Of a stretch of DNA of 41,869 bases, positions 15,625 to 23,500 are shown piece by piece. Numbering within the stretch: the first letter of the stretch is position 1; each line of letters starts with the position of its first letter. The position numbers were made by a program, and so were the translations under genes. The notes beneath the pieces were generated by a model that was given only the letters and a program-made list of their open reading frames with translations, did no database searches and had not been told where the DNA came from. The stretch comes from Pirellulales bacterium (lineage in GTDB: Bacteria; Planctomycetota; Planctomycetia; Pirellulales; Thermoguttaceae). The stretch is from NCBI GenBank assembly GCA_013360685.1, contig JABWBD010000011.1:1-41869 (forward strand), in the 5' to 3' direction.

Positions 15625-17595
15625 ATGAGAATCATCGTCGAGCGGGGACAGGGCGTTTTGCTGGCAGCATGTTTGCTGGCGATGAGCATGCCGGCACTTG
15701 CGCGCGGGGCGGCCCCGGATGAGCAGCAGAGATCCGCCCCGGCGATTCCTCTGGCCGAGGGCGTCCGCACCCGCTGTCTTGAAGTCCTTCGTGCGGGCAT
15801 CCGTTCCGGCGAGTTTTGGCCCGCGATGCACGCCGCCGAAGGTCTTGCGCTGGCCGGATATGGCGGGGAGGTCCGGACTTGCCTGAAATCGAAGCTGGAA
15901 ACGGATCCGGATGATCAGCACCGCTGCGGGCTGGCCCGGGAACTGGTCCGGGCCGGCGATCTCTCGAAAGTCGCCGTCATGCTCGACATTCTCGCCAAAG
16001 AAGATCCGTACGCTCATGTACACGCCTGCGAAAGTCTTTACAAGTGTTTCCGGACCGGCGACGGACATCGGCTTCGGGCGGCGATGGGGCGAACCGGCAA
16101 CCCCACGCTCCAGATGATGGCCGCCGCTGCTTTGGGGCGGTGCGGCTCTGCGGAGGCAATCGAGCTGTTGCGCGAGAAGCTGAAGGACGAGAACCACGAA
16201 GTCTATCGAATTGCCGCCTGGGTGCTCGGCGCCATCGGCGATGCCTCGGACATCCCCCGGATCCGTAAAAACGTGGAACGTGCCTCCGACCCGCTTTCCC
16301 GGGCATTTTGTGAGCACGCCTTGGCGCAACTCGGCGATCGGCAGGGACGCGAAGCCCTGCTGGGCAACCTGCGATCCGGCGATCCCGCGGTCCGCACCTA
16401 TGCCGCCAATTCCGCTGGCGAATCGCGAATCGTCGAAGCGGCCGACGCATTGACGGCCCTGCTCGGCGATCCGGAGCGCGACGCGCAAATCCGCGCTGCT
16501 CAGTCCCTGCTGATGCTGGCGCAACCGGCTCAGCCGGCGGAGGCGGATATTTCCCGCGACGTCTATCCGGCAACGAAGCAGAATCCCCGTTATACGGAAG
16601 GGTCGATCTTTGAACTGAACGACGGAACGCTTCTCTATGCGGTCACCGAATTTGTGGGCAGCACGGATGACCACGCCACGGCCCAGATCATTGCCCGGTC
16701 ATCGACCGACGGCGGCCGCACTTGGGGAGGGCCGCGTGTGCTGCAAGAGAACGTGGGCAGGCAAAACGTGATGTCGGTGACCCTGCGCCGCCTTTCGCTT
16801 GCCGCCAACGGACCTGCGCCGATCGGAATGTTCTACCTGGCCAAGCACGGACCGGACGACCTCGACGTTCACTTGCGGGTCTCCCAAGACGAGGCCCGGA
16901 CCTTTGGCGAACCGGTCCTCATCACCGGCCGGCCGGGATACCATGTGATGAACAACGACCGGATAACCGTGCTGAACTCGGGGCGGCTGCTGGCCCCCAT
17001 TGCCGCGACGGAAAGCCTGCAGAAGAACCATTTCGTCTCTTACTGCTGCCTTTCGGACGACGGCGGCAAGACGTGGCGCTACGGCCGCGGCCAGGTCGAT
17101 CTGCCCCAGCGCGGAGCCATGGAGCCTGAAGTGGTGGAGCTTCTCGACGGCCGGATCCTGATGATCGCGAGGAACCAGTTGGGGACGGTTTCTGCGGCGT
17201 GGTCCGAGGACGGCGGCGATACCTGGAGCCCGCCGGGCGAGTTGCCCGGCGTGCGGGCCCCCGAAGCGCCTGCGACCCTGCGGCGGATTCCAGCCACCGG
17301 CGATTTGCTGCTGGTGTGGAACAATACCTACACGCCCGGAACCGGCCACGGCGGCAGCCGCACCCCGTTGGCCGCCGCCATTTCCCGCGATGACGGGCGG
17401 ACATGGCAGAACGTCCGCAATCTGGAATCCCGCCGGGACAACACCTATGCCTATACGAGCCTGATCTTCGTTCAGGACCGGGCAGTCCTCAGTTACTATG
17501 TTGCCGACGCGAAAACGGGCCTTCATTCCTCCCGCTTTCGTTGCCTGCCGATCGCCTGGTTTTACTCACAAGGGGAAACGGCGCCGGCCGATTGA
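15625..17595 (+). CDS. Secreted HEAT-repeat/sialidase-propeller fusion
   Basis: 656 residues from the ATG at 15625, chosen for GGGAG 7 nt upstream and the signal peptide that follows (VLLAACLLAMSMPALA). About 65-300 is an array of HEAT/PBS-type helical repeats (AAAALGRCGSAEAIELL, RIAAWVLGAIGDASD, DPAVRTYAANSAG). About 310-645 is a sialidase-like propeller with Asp boxes SSTDGGRTW (359), LSDDGGKTW (476), SEDGGDTW (527) and SRDDGRTW (587). Glu500 in AMEPEVVEL, Arg516 in MIAR and Tyr610 in YAYTSL match the GH33-like residues. HEAT arrays are common in planctomycetes; joined to a sialidase-type propeller they may dock the enzyme to a partner or surface. It heads a plus-strand unit with 17676 and 18970. 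Confidence 0.85.
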   Translation: MRIIVERGQGVLLAACLLAMSMPALARGAAPDEQQRSAPAIPLAEGVRTRCLEVLRAGIRSGEFWPAMHAAEGLALAGYGGEVRTCLKSKLETDPDDQHRCGLARELVRAGDLSKVAVMLDILAKEDPYAHVHACESLYKCFRTGDGHRLRAAMGRTGNPTLQMMAAAALGRCGSAEAIELLREKLKDENHEVYRIAAWVLGAIGDASDIPRIRKNVERASDPLSRAFCEHALAQLGDRQGREALLGNLRSGDPAVRTYAANSAGESRIVEAADALTALLGDPERDAQIRAAQSLLMLAQPAQPAEADISRDVYPATKQNPRYTEGSIFELNDGTLLYAVTEFVGSTDDHATAQIIARSSTDGGRTWGGPRVLQENVGRQNVMSVTLRRLSLAANGPAPIGMFYLAKHGPDDLDVHLRVSQDEARTFGEPVLITGRPGYHVMNNDRITVLNSGRLLAPIAATESLQKNHFVSYCCLSDDGGKTWRYGRGQVDLPQRGAMEPEVVELLDGRILMIARNQLGTVSAAWSEDGGDTWSPPGELPGVRAPEAPATLRRIPATGDLLLVWNNTYTPGTGHGGSRTPLAAAISRDDGRTWQNVRNLESRRDNTYAYTSLIFVQDRAVLSYYVADAKTGLHSSRFRCLPIAWFYSQGETAPAD

Positions 17596-17675
17596 TTGCA
17601 GAGAAGACGGCACGCCATGATCAACCGACCGGGAGTCCTAACAACCATAATCCCAAACACAAGGGAGGCGCCAAG

Positions 17676-18926
17676 GTGGACAAGAACTTCCGTCTCGCAC
17701 GTGTGGCCGCCGGCCTCTTGATTGCGGCCGCTCGAATACCGGCAGCCGCGCAGGGCAGCGACTTTTCCGCCCCCAAGGAAATCAAGCCGATGCTCAAAAT
17801 CCAGTGGCGGCTCAGCCAGGACTACCCCATGGGCATCCAGGATTCGGCCGTGGGCTATCTCGGTGGCAAGATCGTGTCGGCAGGCGGGTTCACTCGCCAT
17901 CCGCTCGGCATCCTTGCTCACCATCCCGACGCCTTTGGCGGCCAGCCGAGCGGCTTCACGAAAACGACGTTCGCGCTCGACCCGGCGCGCGAGGAACTCG
18001 GCTGGCAGCGGATCACCGACGTGCCGGGACCGGCGCGGCAAGGCCCGGCAGTGGCAGTCGTCGGCAATGCCATGTACGTGATGGGCGGAATCAACTACGA
18101 CGATCCGTATACCTACCGCGATACCTATCAATTGCGATTCGCTGATGACCAATGGACCTGGACGAAACTGGAGTCTTGCACGCTCCCCTGGCCCGTCTAC
18201 GGCGCTGCGGCCAGCACCGCGGTGATTGGCGACAGGATCTACCTGTTCGGCGTGGCTGACTTCTTCCGGGCACCGGACGCCCAAGGCGCCGACTTCCACT
18301 CGGAATCCGGCCGCGAAGGCTCCCCGGTGAGCAAGGCCCTCCTGGTACTGGACACCCAGGACCTAAGCTCCGGCTGGAAGCGACTGGCCGACTGCCCCGG
18401 CCTGCCGCTGTTCGACGCGGGCGTTGCCGCGGCCGGCGGCAAGATCTGGCGCCTGGGCGGCATCTATGCACCGGTCAGAAAACAGGGCGAACTCTGGCGC
18501 GGCGAGAACCCGTACTACAACGCCGTGGAGAGTTGGGTCTACGATCCCGCGACCGACCGGTGGTCGCGTCTGGGCGACATGCCCCACGGCAGCAACCGGC
18601 GAGCGATTGCCTGGCAGGACCGCTACGTGATTCTCATTGCGGGCTACAAGTATCCCCTCACCTGGCTTTCCGACGGCACTCGAACCGAGGCGTACTCGGC
18701 CGAAGAAAAGGACCAGCCGTGGCAGGAACACTTTGAGAAAACTGTACTGGTCTACGACACCCAGACCGGCCAACTCGGCACCGCCGACTCGCTGATCGAG
18801 CGAACCTCCTATCCCAGCTCTACGATCGTGGGCGACACGATCTACTGCCTCGGCGGCGAAGGCGGCCCGCGCCTCTGGCATCCCGCGACCCTTCAAATCG
18901 GCAGGATCGAAGGGCGGGTTCCGTAG
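17676..18926 (+). CDS. Secreted Kelch-repeat propeller protein
   Basis: 416 residues. The start is GTG at 17676 with GGGAGG 7 nt upstream; the frame is open well before it but those residues overlap the previous gene and look non-coding. A signal peptide (RVAAGLLIAAARIPAAAQG) is followed by Kelch blades: GNAMYVMGGINYDD, GDRIYLFGV, GGKIWRLGGIY, WVYDPATDRWSRLGDMP and GDTIYCLGGEGGPRLW. Kelch proteins of this size include N-acetylneuraminate epimerase (NanM) and galactose-oxidase-like folds. With a GH33 sialidase and a NanA-like protein nearby, a mutarotase role is an attractive but unproven idea. It is the second gene of the 15625>21195 unit (80 bp and 43 bp spacings). Confidence 0.82.
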   Translation: MDKNFRLARVAAGLLIAAARIPAAAQGSDFSAPKEIKPMLKIQWRLSQDYPMGIQDSAVGYLGGKIVSAGGFTRHPLGILAHHPDAFGGQPSGFTKTTFALDPAREELGWQRITDVPGPARQGPAVAVVGNAMYVMGGINYDDPYTYRDTYQLRFADDQWTWTKLESCTLPWPVYGAAASTAVIGDRIYLFGVADFFRAPDAQGADFHSESGREGSPVSKALLVLDTQDLSSGWKRLADCPGLPLFDAGVAAAGGKIWRLGGIYAPVRKQGELWRGENPYYNAVESWVYDPATDRWSRLGDMPHGSNRRAIAWQDRYVILIAGYKYPLTWLSDGTRTEAYSAEEKDQPWQEHFEKTVLVYDTQTGQLGTADSLIERTSYPSSTIVGDTIYCLGGEGGPRLWHPATLQIGRIEGRVP

Positions 18927-18969
18927 CCGGATCGGGTGGTCGGCAATCTCCAATCTAAGGAGTCCGCAC

Positions 18970-21195
18970 ATGTCACACGGATTCAGCCGCCGTGCTTCTC
19001 GACGTCTCTTGGAGGCGGTCCTGCCGGGGCTGTTTGCGGTACTCTGCTCGGCGCGGGCATGCGCTGAGCCGCAGCCGGTCGTGAACGCGTTCAATTCGGA
19101 CGCCGAAGGATGGCAGGTCTACGATTTCGCCGGCGGGGTCCCCGGAGGCAACAAGATCTTTGCGCAGGTCACCTGGGAAAAGGCAGGCGGCGTTGGCAAT
19201 TCGGGATACATCTGGGGCGACGATTCCCGATGGAGGATCAATCTCCCGGAGACTCCTGACTCGATCCTCGCCTTCGTCTTCTATCGCAAATGGGCCGGGG
19301 CGCCGGAGCTGGATCTCCGCGACGCCGAAGTATCCGTGTATCTCCGCGGCGACAAGCTCGACCTGAAAGGCGCCAAGTGCTATTTCTGGGTGTCGGACAC
19401 CCAAACGGTCACGCGGTGGCACTACACGGCCCATCCCCTTCCGGTGCCCGAGGGCCATTGGGGTGAAAAGCAGACCTTTGTACTCAAGAATGACGAGGCG
19501 CTCTGGCATAGCAGTTGGTCCGGAGAGCCGCAGAACGTCGGCAGCCTCGACGCGGTGCTCGGCGGAGTGGACAGCTACGGCCTGGCCTTCGTGGGATTCA
19601 CGCAGAAGGTAACCGGCAGGTTCGCGATGGATGAACTCCAGGTCCGATTGCGGCCTCGCCCGGAGCGTGGTGCCGGCCGTGTCCAACCGACGGTCGCCGC
19701 CATCGGGAGCTCACGCCGGTTTTGGTTCAACAGCCAGGACCTGATCGAGAAGCAGTTGATCGTCAGGCTCCTCCAGAACCAACTCGTCAAGCATCCACAG
19801 AACCCGCTCATGGTGGCCGACAAGCCGTGGGAAGGCACCCTCGTTCAGCTCTATAGCTGCGATATACATCACGATTCGGACTCGGGAAAATGGCAGATGT
19901 GGTACGAGGGGCATCCGGCGGAAGTGCTGATGTGCACGGCGTTCTCGAACGATGGCCTCCGCTGGACCAAGCCTTCCCTCGATTTGCAGTCGTGGCAGGG
20001 AAGCCGCGACAACAACATCATCCTCCAGACCCACTATTGGGACGCTCATTGTGCCTCGATCGTGAAGGCGCCAACCGAGAAAGATCCGGAAAAGCGGTAT
20101 AAACTGTACTACTGGGTCGCGCCCACCTGGTACAACCCGAAGATCCCCCCGCACGCCGAAGTGGGATTCCATATTACCGATTACCGCGCAAGCGCCCACT
20201 ACGTGGCGTTCTCTTCCGACGGCATCCGTTTCACGCCCAAGACCGATCGCCCGGCAATTGTGGGAAGCGATTTCGCCACGGTGTTGTTCGACCCGCGGAA
20301 AGGGTGCTACCGCGCGTATGTCAAGGAAATGCGCGGCGGCCGTCGCGCGATGTCGCTGCGGGAAAGCGGCGACGGCATCAACTTTGGCGAGATGGTGCCG
20401 GTCCTGGACGCCGACAAGACCGACGACGTTTCCGTCCAGCGGAGGGGTTACAACAACGCCGAGATCTACGGCATGCACGTGTGGCCGGTCGGCGATTTCT
20501 ATCTCGGGATCGTCTGGCTGTATTGCTGCTCCGGCACCCCGGGCACTCTGCTGGGTAAAATCGAGCCCTACCTGATGTACGGGCCCGACGGCATCGCCTG
20601 GAAGCGGCTTCCCGTCCGAGAACCGTTGATTGCCTCCGGCCCCGCCGGCTCCTTCGATTCCGCCAACATCTACACCACGGGCAACGGCCCCATCCTCAAA
20701 GAGGATCAGTTGTTCTTCTACTACCACGGGACCGGCGTAGTCCACGGGCAGGACTACGAACCCGACGTTCAAGAGCAGCTCCGCGAAGAGGCCAAGCAGG
20801 CAGGCATTCCCTTCCGGCTCAAGGCCAATCACCGGCGATACGCCGGGGTCGGCCTAGCCACGCTTCCCCGTGACCGCTACGTGGGGTGGTGCGGCGGCAC
20901 GGTTCCTGGCCTCTTGACCACAAGACCCTTCACGTTCACGGGAAAACAGCTCTTCCTCAACGTCGATGCAAGCCGCGGCGAGACCCGCGTCGCGATCCTG
21001 GACCAGGACGGCAAGCCATTGCCCGGGTTCGCGGCGGATGACTGTGTGGCGGTCAGCGCCGACAGCCTCGATCAGGTCGTCGGGTGGACCGGCAACTGCG
21101 ACCTGTCTTCCCTGGCCGGCAAGGCTGTGCGGCTCCAGTTCCACCTGCGGCACAGCGTGCTCTACACCTGGCAGTTCAGGGACGAGCAAAAGTAG
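18970..21195 (+). CDS. Secreted three-domain propeller protein (GH32/GH43-like)
   Basis: 741 residues; AAGGAG is 7 nt before the ATG. Signal peptide about 1-32. About 35-230 is a beta-sandwich resembling a carbohydrate-binding module (FNSDAEGWQVYDF, WRINLPETP, FAMDELQVRLR). About 245-650 is a five-bladed propeller (WQMWYEGHPAEV, SNDGLRWTKPSLDL, SSDGIRFTPK, YGPDGIAWKRL). About 655-740 is the C-terminal sandwich shared with 6061 and 21282 (TFTGKQLFLNVDASRGETR, ILDQDGKPLPGF, VRLQFHL). It is the last gene of the 15625>21195 unit. Its stop codon lies inside the large palindrome at 21192-21248. Likely an exported glycan-acting enzyme of unknown specificity. Confidence 0.82.
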   Translation: MSHGFSRRASRRLLEAVLPGLFAVLCSARACAEPQPVVNAFNSDAEGWQVYDFAGGVPGGNKIFAQVTWEKAGGVGNSGYIWGDDSRWRINLPETPDSILAFVFYRKWAGAPELDLRDAEVSVYLRGDKLDLKGAKCYFWVSDTQTVTRWHYTAHPLPVPEGHWGEKQTFVLKNDEALWHSSWSGEPQNVGSLDAVLGGVDSYGLAFVGFTQKVTGRFAMDELQVRLRPRPERGAGRVQPTVAAIGSSRRFWFNSQDLIEKQLIVRLLQNQLVKHPQNPLMVADKPWEGTLVQLYSCDIHHDSDSGKWQMWYEGHPAEVLMCTAFSNDGLRWTKPSLDLQSWQGSRDNNIILQTHYWDAHCASIVKAPTEKDPEKRYKLYYWVAPTWYNPKIPPHAEVGFHITDYRASAHYVAFSSDGIRFTPKTDRPAIVGSDFATVLFDPRKGCYRAYVKEMRGGRRAMSLRESGDGINFGEMVPVLDADKTDDVSVQRRGYNNAEIYGMHVWPVGDFYLGIVWLYCCSGTPGTLLGKIEPYLMYGPDGIAWKRLPVREPLIASGPAGSFDSANIYTTGNGPILKEDQLFFYYHGTGVVHGQDYEPDVQEQLREEAKQAGIPFRLKANHRRYAGVGLATLPRDRYVGWCGGTVPGLLTTRPFTFTGKQLFLNVDASRGETRVAILDQDGKPLPGFAADDCVAVSADSLDQVVGWTGNCDLSSLAGKAVRLQFHLRHSVLYTWQFRDEQK

Positions 21196-21248
21196 CAGGC
21201 ACGCTCCCCCGTGCCGTCCGCTACGGCACGGCGGAGCGTGCCTGCTAC
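21192..21248. terminator. Large palindrome overlapping a stop codon, probable bidirectional terminator or REP
   Basis: Two 26-nt arms (21192-21217 and 21223-21248) pair at 25 of 26 positions around a 5-nt loop; the only mismatch is C208/C232. The left arm begins at the last codon and TAG stop (21193-21195) of the gene at 18970, and the element fills most of the 86-bp gap to the convergent gene at 21282. There is no U-tract, so classical intrinsic termination is uncertain. The shape is also that of a dispersed REP-type repeat. Confidence 0.7.
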
Positions 21249-21281
21249 CTTGACGTCCGACAGCAATACTCTGCGCGATCC

Positions 21282-22751
21282 TTATCGGAACCGCAACGAG
21301 TAAAGATCCGCGTCTTTCAAGACAAAGCGAAGGCGAACCGGACGCTCGGCCAGCGCACCAAGATCGGTGCCGGCTTTCCAGGCAACGGCCCGCTCGATCT
21401 GGTCGCCGATGATCTCCGTCGCATCGGTCAGGCGGTAACCGGGGATCGGCTTGCCGGCTTCATCCTGGATCTCCACACGAATGCTGCCGGCGGCCGAGGT
21501 CGAATAATTGATGGTCAGTTCCTTGCCGGCGAATTTCAGCGGCCGGGTGACTATCTCGCCTCCCTGGTAGGACGCGTGGACCGAGGCGAATCCGTCGGTC
21601 CGGAGCGTCGCGCGGAGCAGATGGAACGTCGTTTGCCCGTCGTGCTGATGGTAGTAGAGCGACATCTCCGCCGGGCCGGTGGGCACTACGCCCAGAGCGG
21701 CCATCATGCTCCGCGACACCCAGTTGCCCGGATCCAGCCCCGGCCGGAAAAACGCTTCCAGGAACGTGCGGTCGTACTGGTTGCCGGCGCGGCTCGTGAC
21801 GAAAACTCCGTCGGAACACTCGCTCCGCGCGTAACTGGCGTATTCCGGCCGGACCTGGAGCTTCTTGAAGACCTCGTCGCTCAGAGCGGTGCGGCCGGGA
21901 AAGAAACGCATGGGCAGGGAGATGTAGATGTGCGGCGCTCGGAAATAGGGATGGGTCTGGTTGGTGTAAAGGTGCTCGGGCGGTGCGTCGCCGTAGTGCA
22001 TCGCCACCGGTTTGCTCCACGTAAGGAAATTGGGCGAAGTAGCCCGGCTGACCGAACGGACCCCCTGGGAAAACGTGCGGAAATAGCAGACATACAGCCC
22101 TTCTGTCTCCGACCAGAATACAACGTTCTGTGAATCGAACGCGCCCTCGGTGATGATCGGCTCCTCGCGGAGCTTTTTCCAATGGATTCCGTCCTCCGAG
22201 GCAAACGCCAGCAGTCCGCGAAGCCCTCCTGCCGCCTTGAAACGCTCGGACGCCGGCACGCCCGGCTTGCTGTCCAAGAACGGACTGAAATTGTGCGAGG
22301 CCGGCGCGTGGCCGTGCAGAACGACGTTGTTTTGTTTCGTGCCGCAGACCTCATACAGTCCCAGATTGGGCCTGTTCCAGGAAATGCCGTCGTCGCTCTG
22401 GGCGTAACAGGTCGTTTCGGCCTCACTGCCGTCTTGCAGCACGGGCAGCCCGCGATAGTACATCCGGTACTTGGGGCCGTCCTTGATGACCGTGAAATAG
22501 CCGGAATACGCGCCTTCCCACGGCCGGTCGAGCCGCAGGGCCACGCCCGCCGGCTGCGGCGAGTGGAGTTTCAGTTGCACGCCGTCGAGCCGCTGGATGA
22601 GGTACCGGTCGACGAAGAGTTCACGCCGGGAGCCGATCTCTCGCACGCCGGCCGATTCCGCCGCAGACGGGGCGGCCTGAAGCCCGGTGGAAATCGACAA
22701 CAGCCACGGCCATAACATCGCTTGTACGGTCCAAAACAGACTTCTGCTCAT
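21282..22751 (-). CDS. Secreted propeller protein (GH32/GH43-like) with C-terminal sandwich
   Basis: 489 residues; CGAGG is 7 nt before the ATG. Signal peptide about 1-27 (LLSISTGLQAAPSA). The propeller (about 36-395) opens with RRELFVDRYLIQ and carries DGPKYRMYYRG, SDDGISWNRPNLGLYE, SEDGIHWKKL and FLTWSKPVAM. The last 90 residues form the sandwich module (KFAGKELTINYSTS, IQDEAGKPIPGYRL, PVRLRFVLKD) also found in 6061 and 18970. Its N-terminal half is the closest relative in this window of the partial gene at 1-412. It is convergent with 18970 across the palindrome. Exported and probably glycan-acting; catalytic residues not assigned. Confidence 0.83.
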   Translation of the reverse strand: MSRSLFWTVQAMLWPWLLSISTGLQAAPSAAESAGVREIGSRRELFVDRYLIQRLDGVQLKLHSPQPAGVALRLDRPWEGAYSGYFTVIKDGPKYRMYYRGLPVLQDGSEAETTCYAQSDDGISWNRPNLGLYEVCGTKQNNVVLHGHAPASHNFSPFLDSKPGVPASERFKAAGGLRGLLAFASEDGIHWKKLREEPIITEGAFDSQNVVFWSETEGLYVCYFRTFSQGVRSVSRATSPNFLTWSKPVAMHYGDAPPEHLYTNQTHPYFRAPHIYISLPMRFFPGRTALSDEVFKKLQVRPEYASYARSECSDGVFVTSRAGNQYDRTFLEAFFRPGLDPGNWVSRSMMAALGVVPTGPAEMSLYYHQHDGQTTFHLLRATLRTDGFASVHASYQGGEIVTRPLKFAGKELTINYSTSAAGSIRVEIQDEAGKPIPGYRLTDATEIIGDQIERAVAWKAGTDLGALAERPVRLRFVLKDADLYSLRFR

Positions 22752-23140
22752 GGTAAGACCTCGCTGAGAGTGACGCTTCGGAGTTGGCGGAATCAGGGGG
22801 CAGCATCACGGAGCAAGCAGGGAGACAACGGCGTGATTTGCCTCGAAACTGCCGGAAATTGTGCAACAGTCTTCGTTGTGGCGCAATACACTTCGGTCGC
22901 GGCGGCGTGACGCAGGTCTCGTGCAAGATTGAACTTGCGTGCACAGGCCGAGACGTAAATGGATGGTAAACTGGGAAAACGCGTTGATCAACACAATTGC
23001 AGGCAATCCGGCGGCAGCGTTGAGCCGCCGGCTGCCCGGCTGCCGATCGATCGTTGGGGAACGGCCGATCCCGGGAATGCCGGCAGGATAGCGGATTCGG
23101 TGGCCGGTTTCAATACGCTGCGAGGACAAGGTCGGCGGCG
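22752..23140. other. Intergenic region, no supported gene
   Basis: A 389-bp gap of lower GC than the genes around it. It should hold the promoter of the minus-strand gene at 22751, but I could not place one. Short open frames here lack start signals or recognisable domains. Confidence 0.5.
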
Positions 23141-23500
23141 GTGAGCATTCCACGAATTGTGGAAACCGACTGCCAGGGGTATCTCGATCGTCGAACGACC
23201 ATTGCGGTCGTTGTTTTGCCATTGGCTGTCGGGTTGTCTTGGTGGATTGGAGTCGCGGTGACCTGCGGGACCGACGATCCACTGGACTTCTTGCTCCACA
23301 GCGTGATGTGGTCATCGTTGCGAGGATTTGGCGCGGAACCGTTCGGGCAAGCGGTGTTGTTCGAGATTCTTGGACCGTTGACATGTCCACTCATGCTTCA
23401 AGGCCCCTATTTCTTGGCAGGCTGGACGTTTTTGTGGACGACACTCTCGACAGCGCTTGTGATGATCGGGACTTCGCCGGCGGCTCGGCTGTCGAGATAG
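23141..23500 (+). CDS. Possible small membrane protein
   Basis: A 119-residue frame from GTG at 23141. It is hydrophobic in two or three blocks: IAVVVLPLAVGLSWWIGVAV (about 20-39), LFEILGPLTCPLMLQGPYFL and a last WTFLWTTLSTALVMIG, so a small integral membrane protein is plausible. Against it: the ribosome-binding site is weak (GAGGACAAGG lies too far upstream), there is no known family, and its last 94 bp overlap the 3' end of the convergent acetyltransferase gene. The hydrophobic pattern is stronger than expected for a shadow frame over its non-overlapping first 266 bp. Confidence 0.42.
   Translation: MSIPRIVETDCQGYLDRRTTIAVVVLPLAVGLSWWIGVAVTCGTDDPLDFLLHSVMWSSLRGFGAEPFGQAVLFEILGPLTCPLMLQGPYFLAGWTFLWTTLSTALVMIGTSPAARLSR

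Noticed and set aside
4031-17595. Calling every BNR protein an exo-alpha-sialidase
   Set aside because: Only the 9273 protein keeps the full GH33 residue set; the rest are called sialidase-like.
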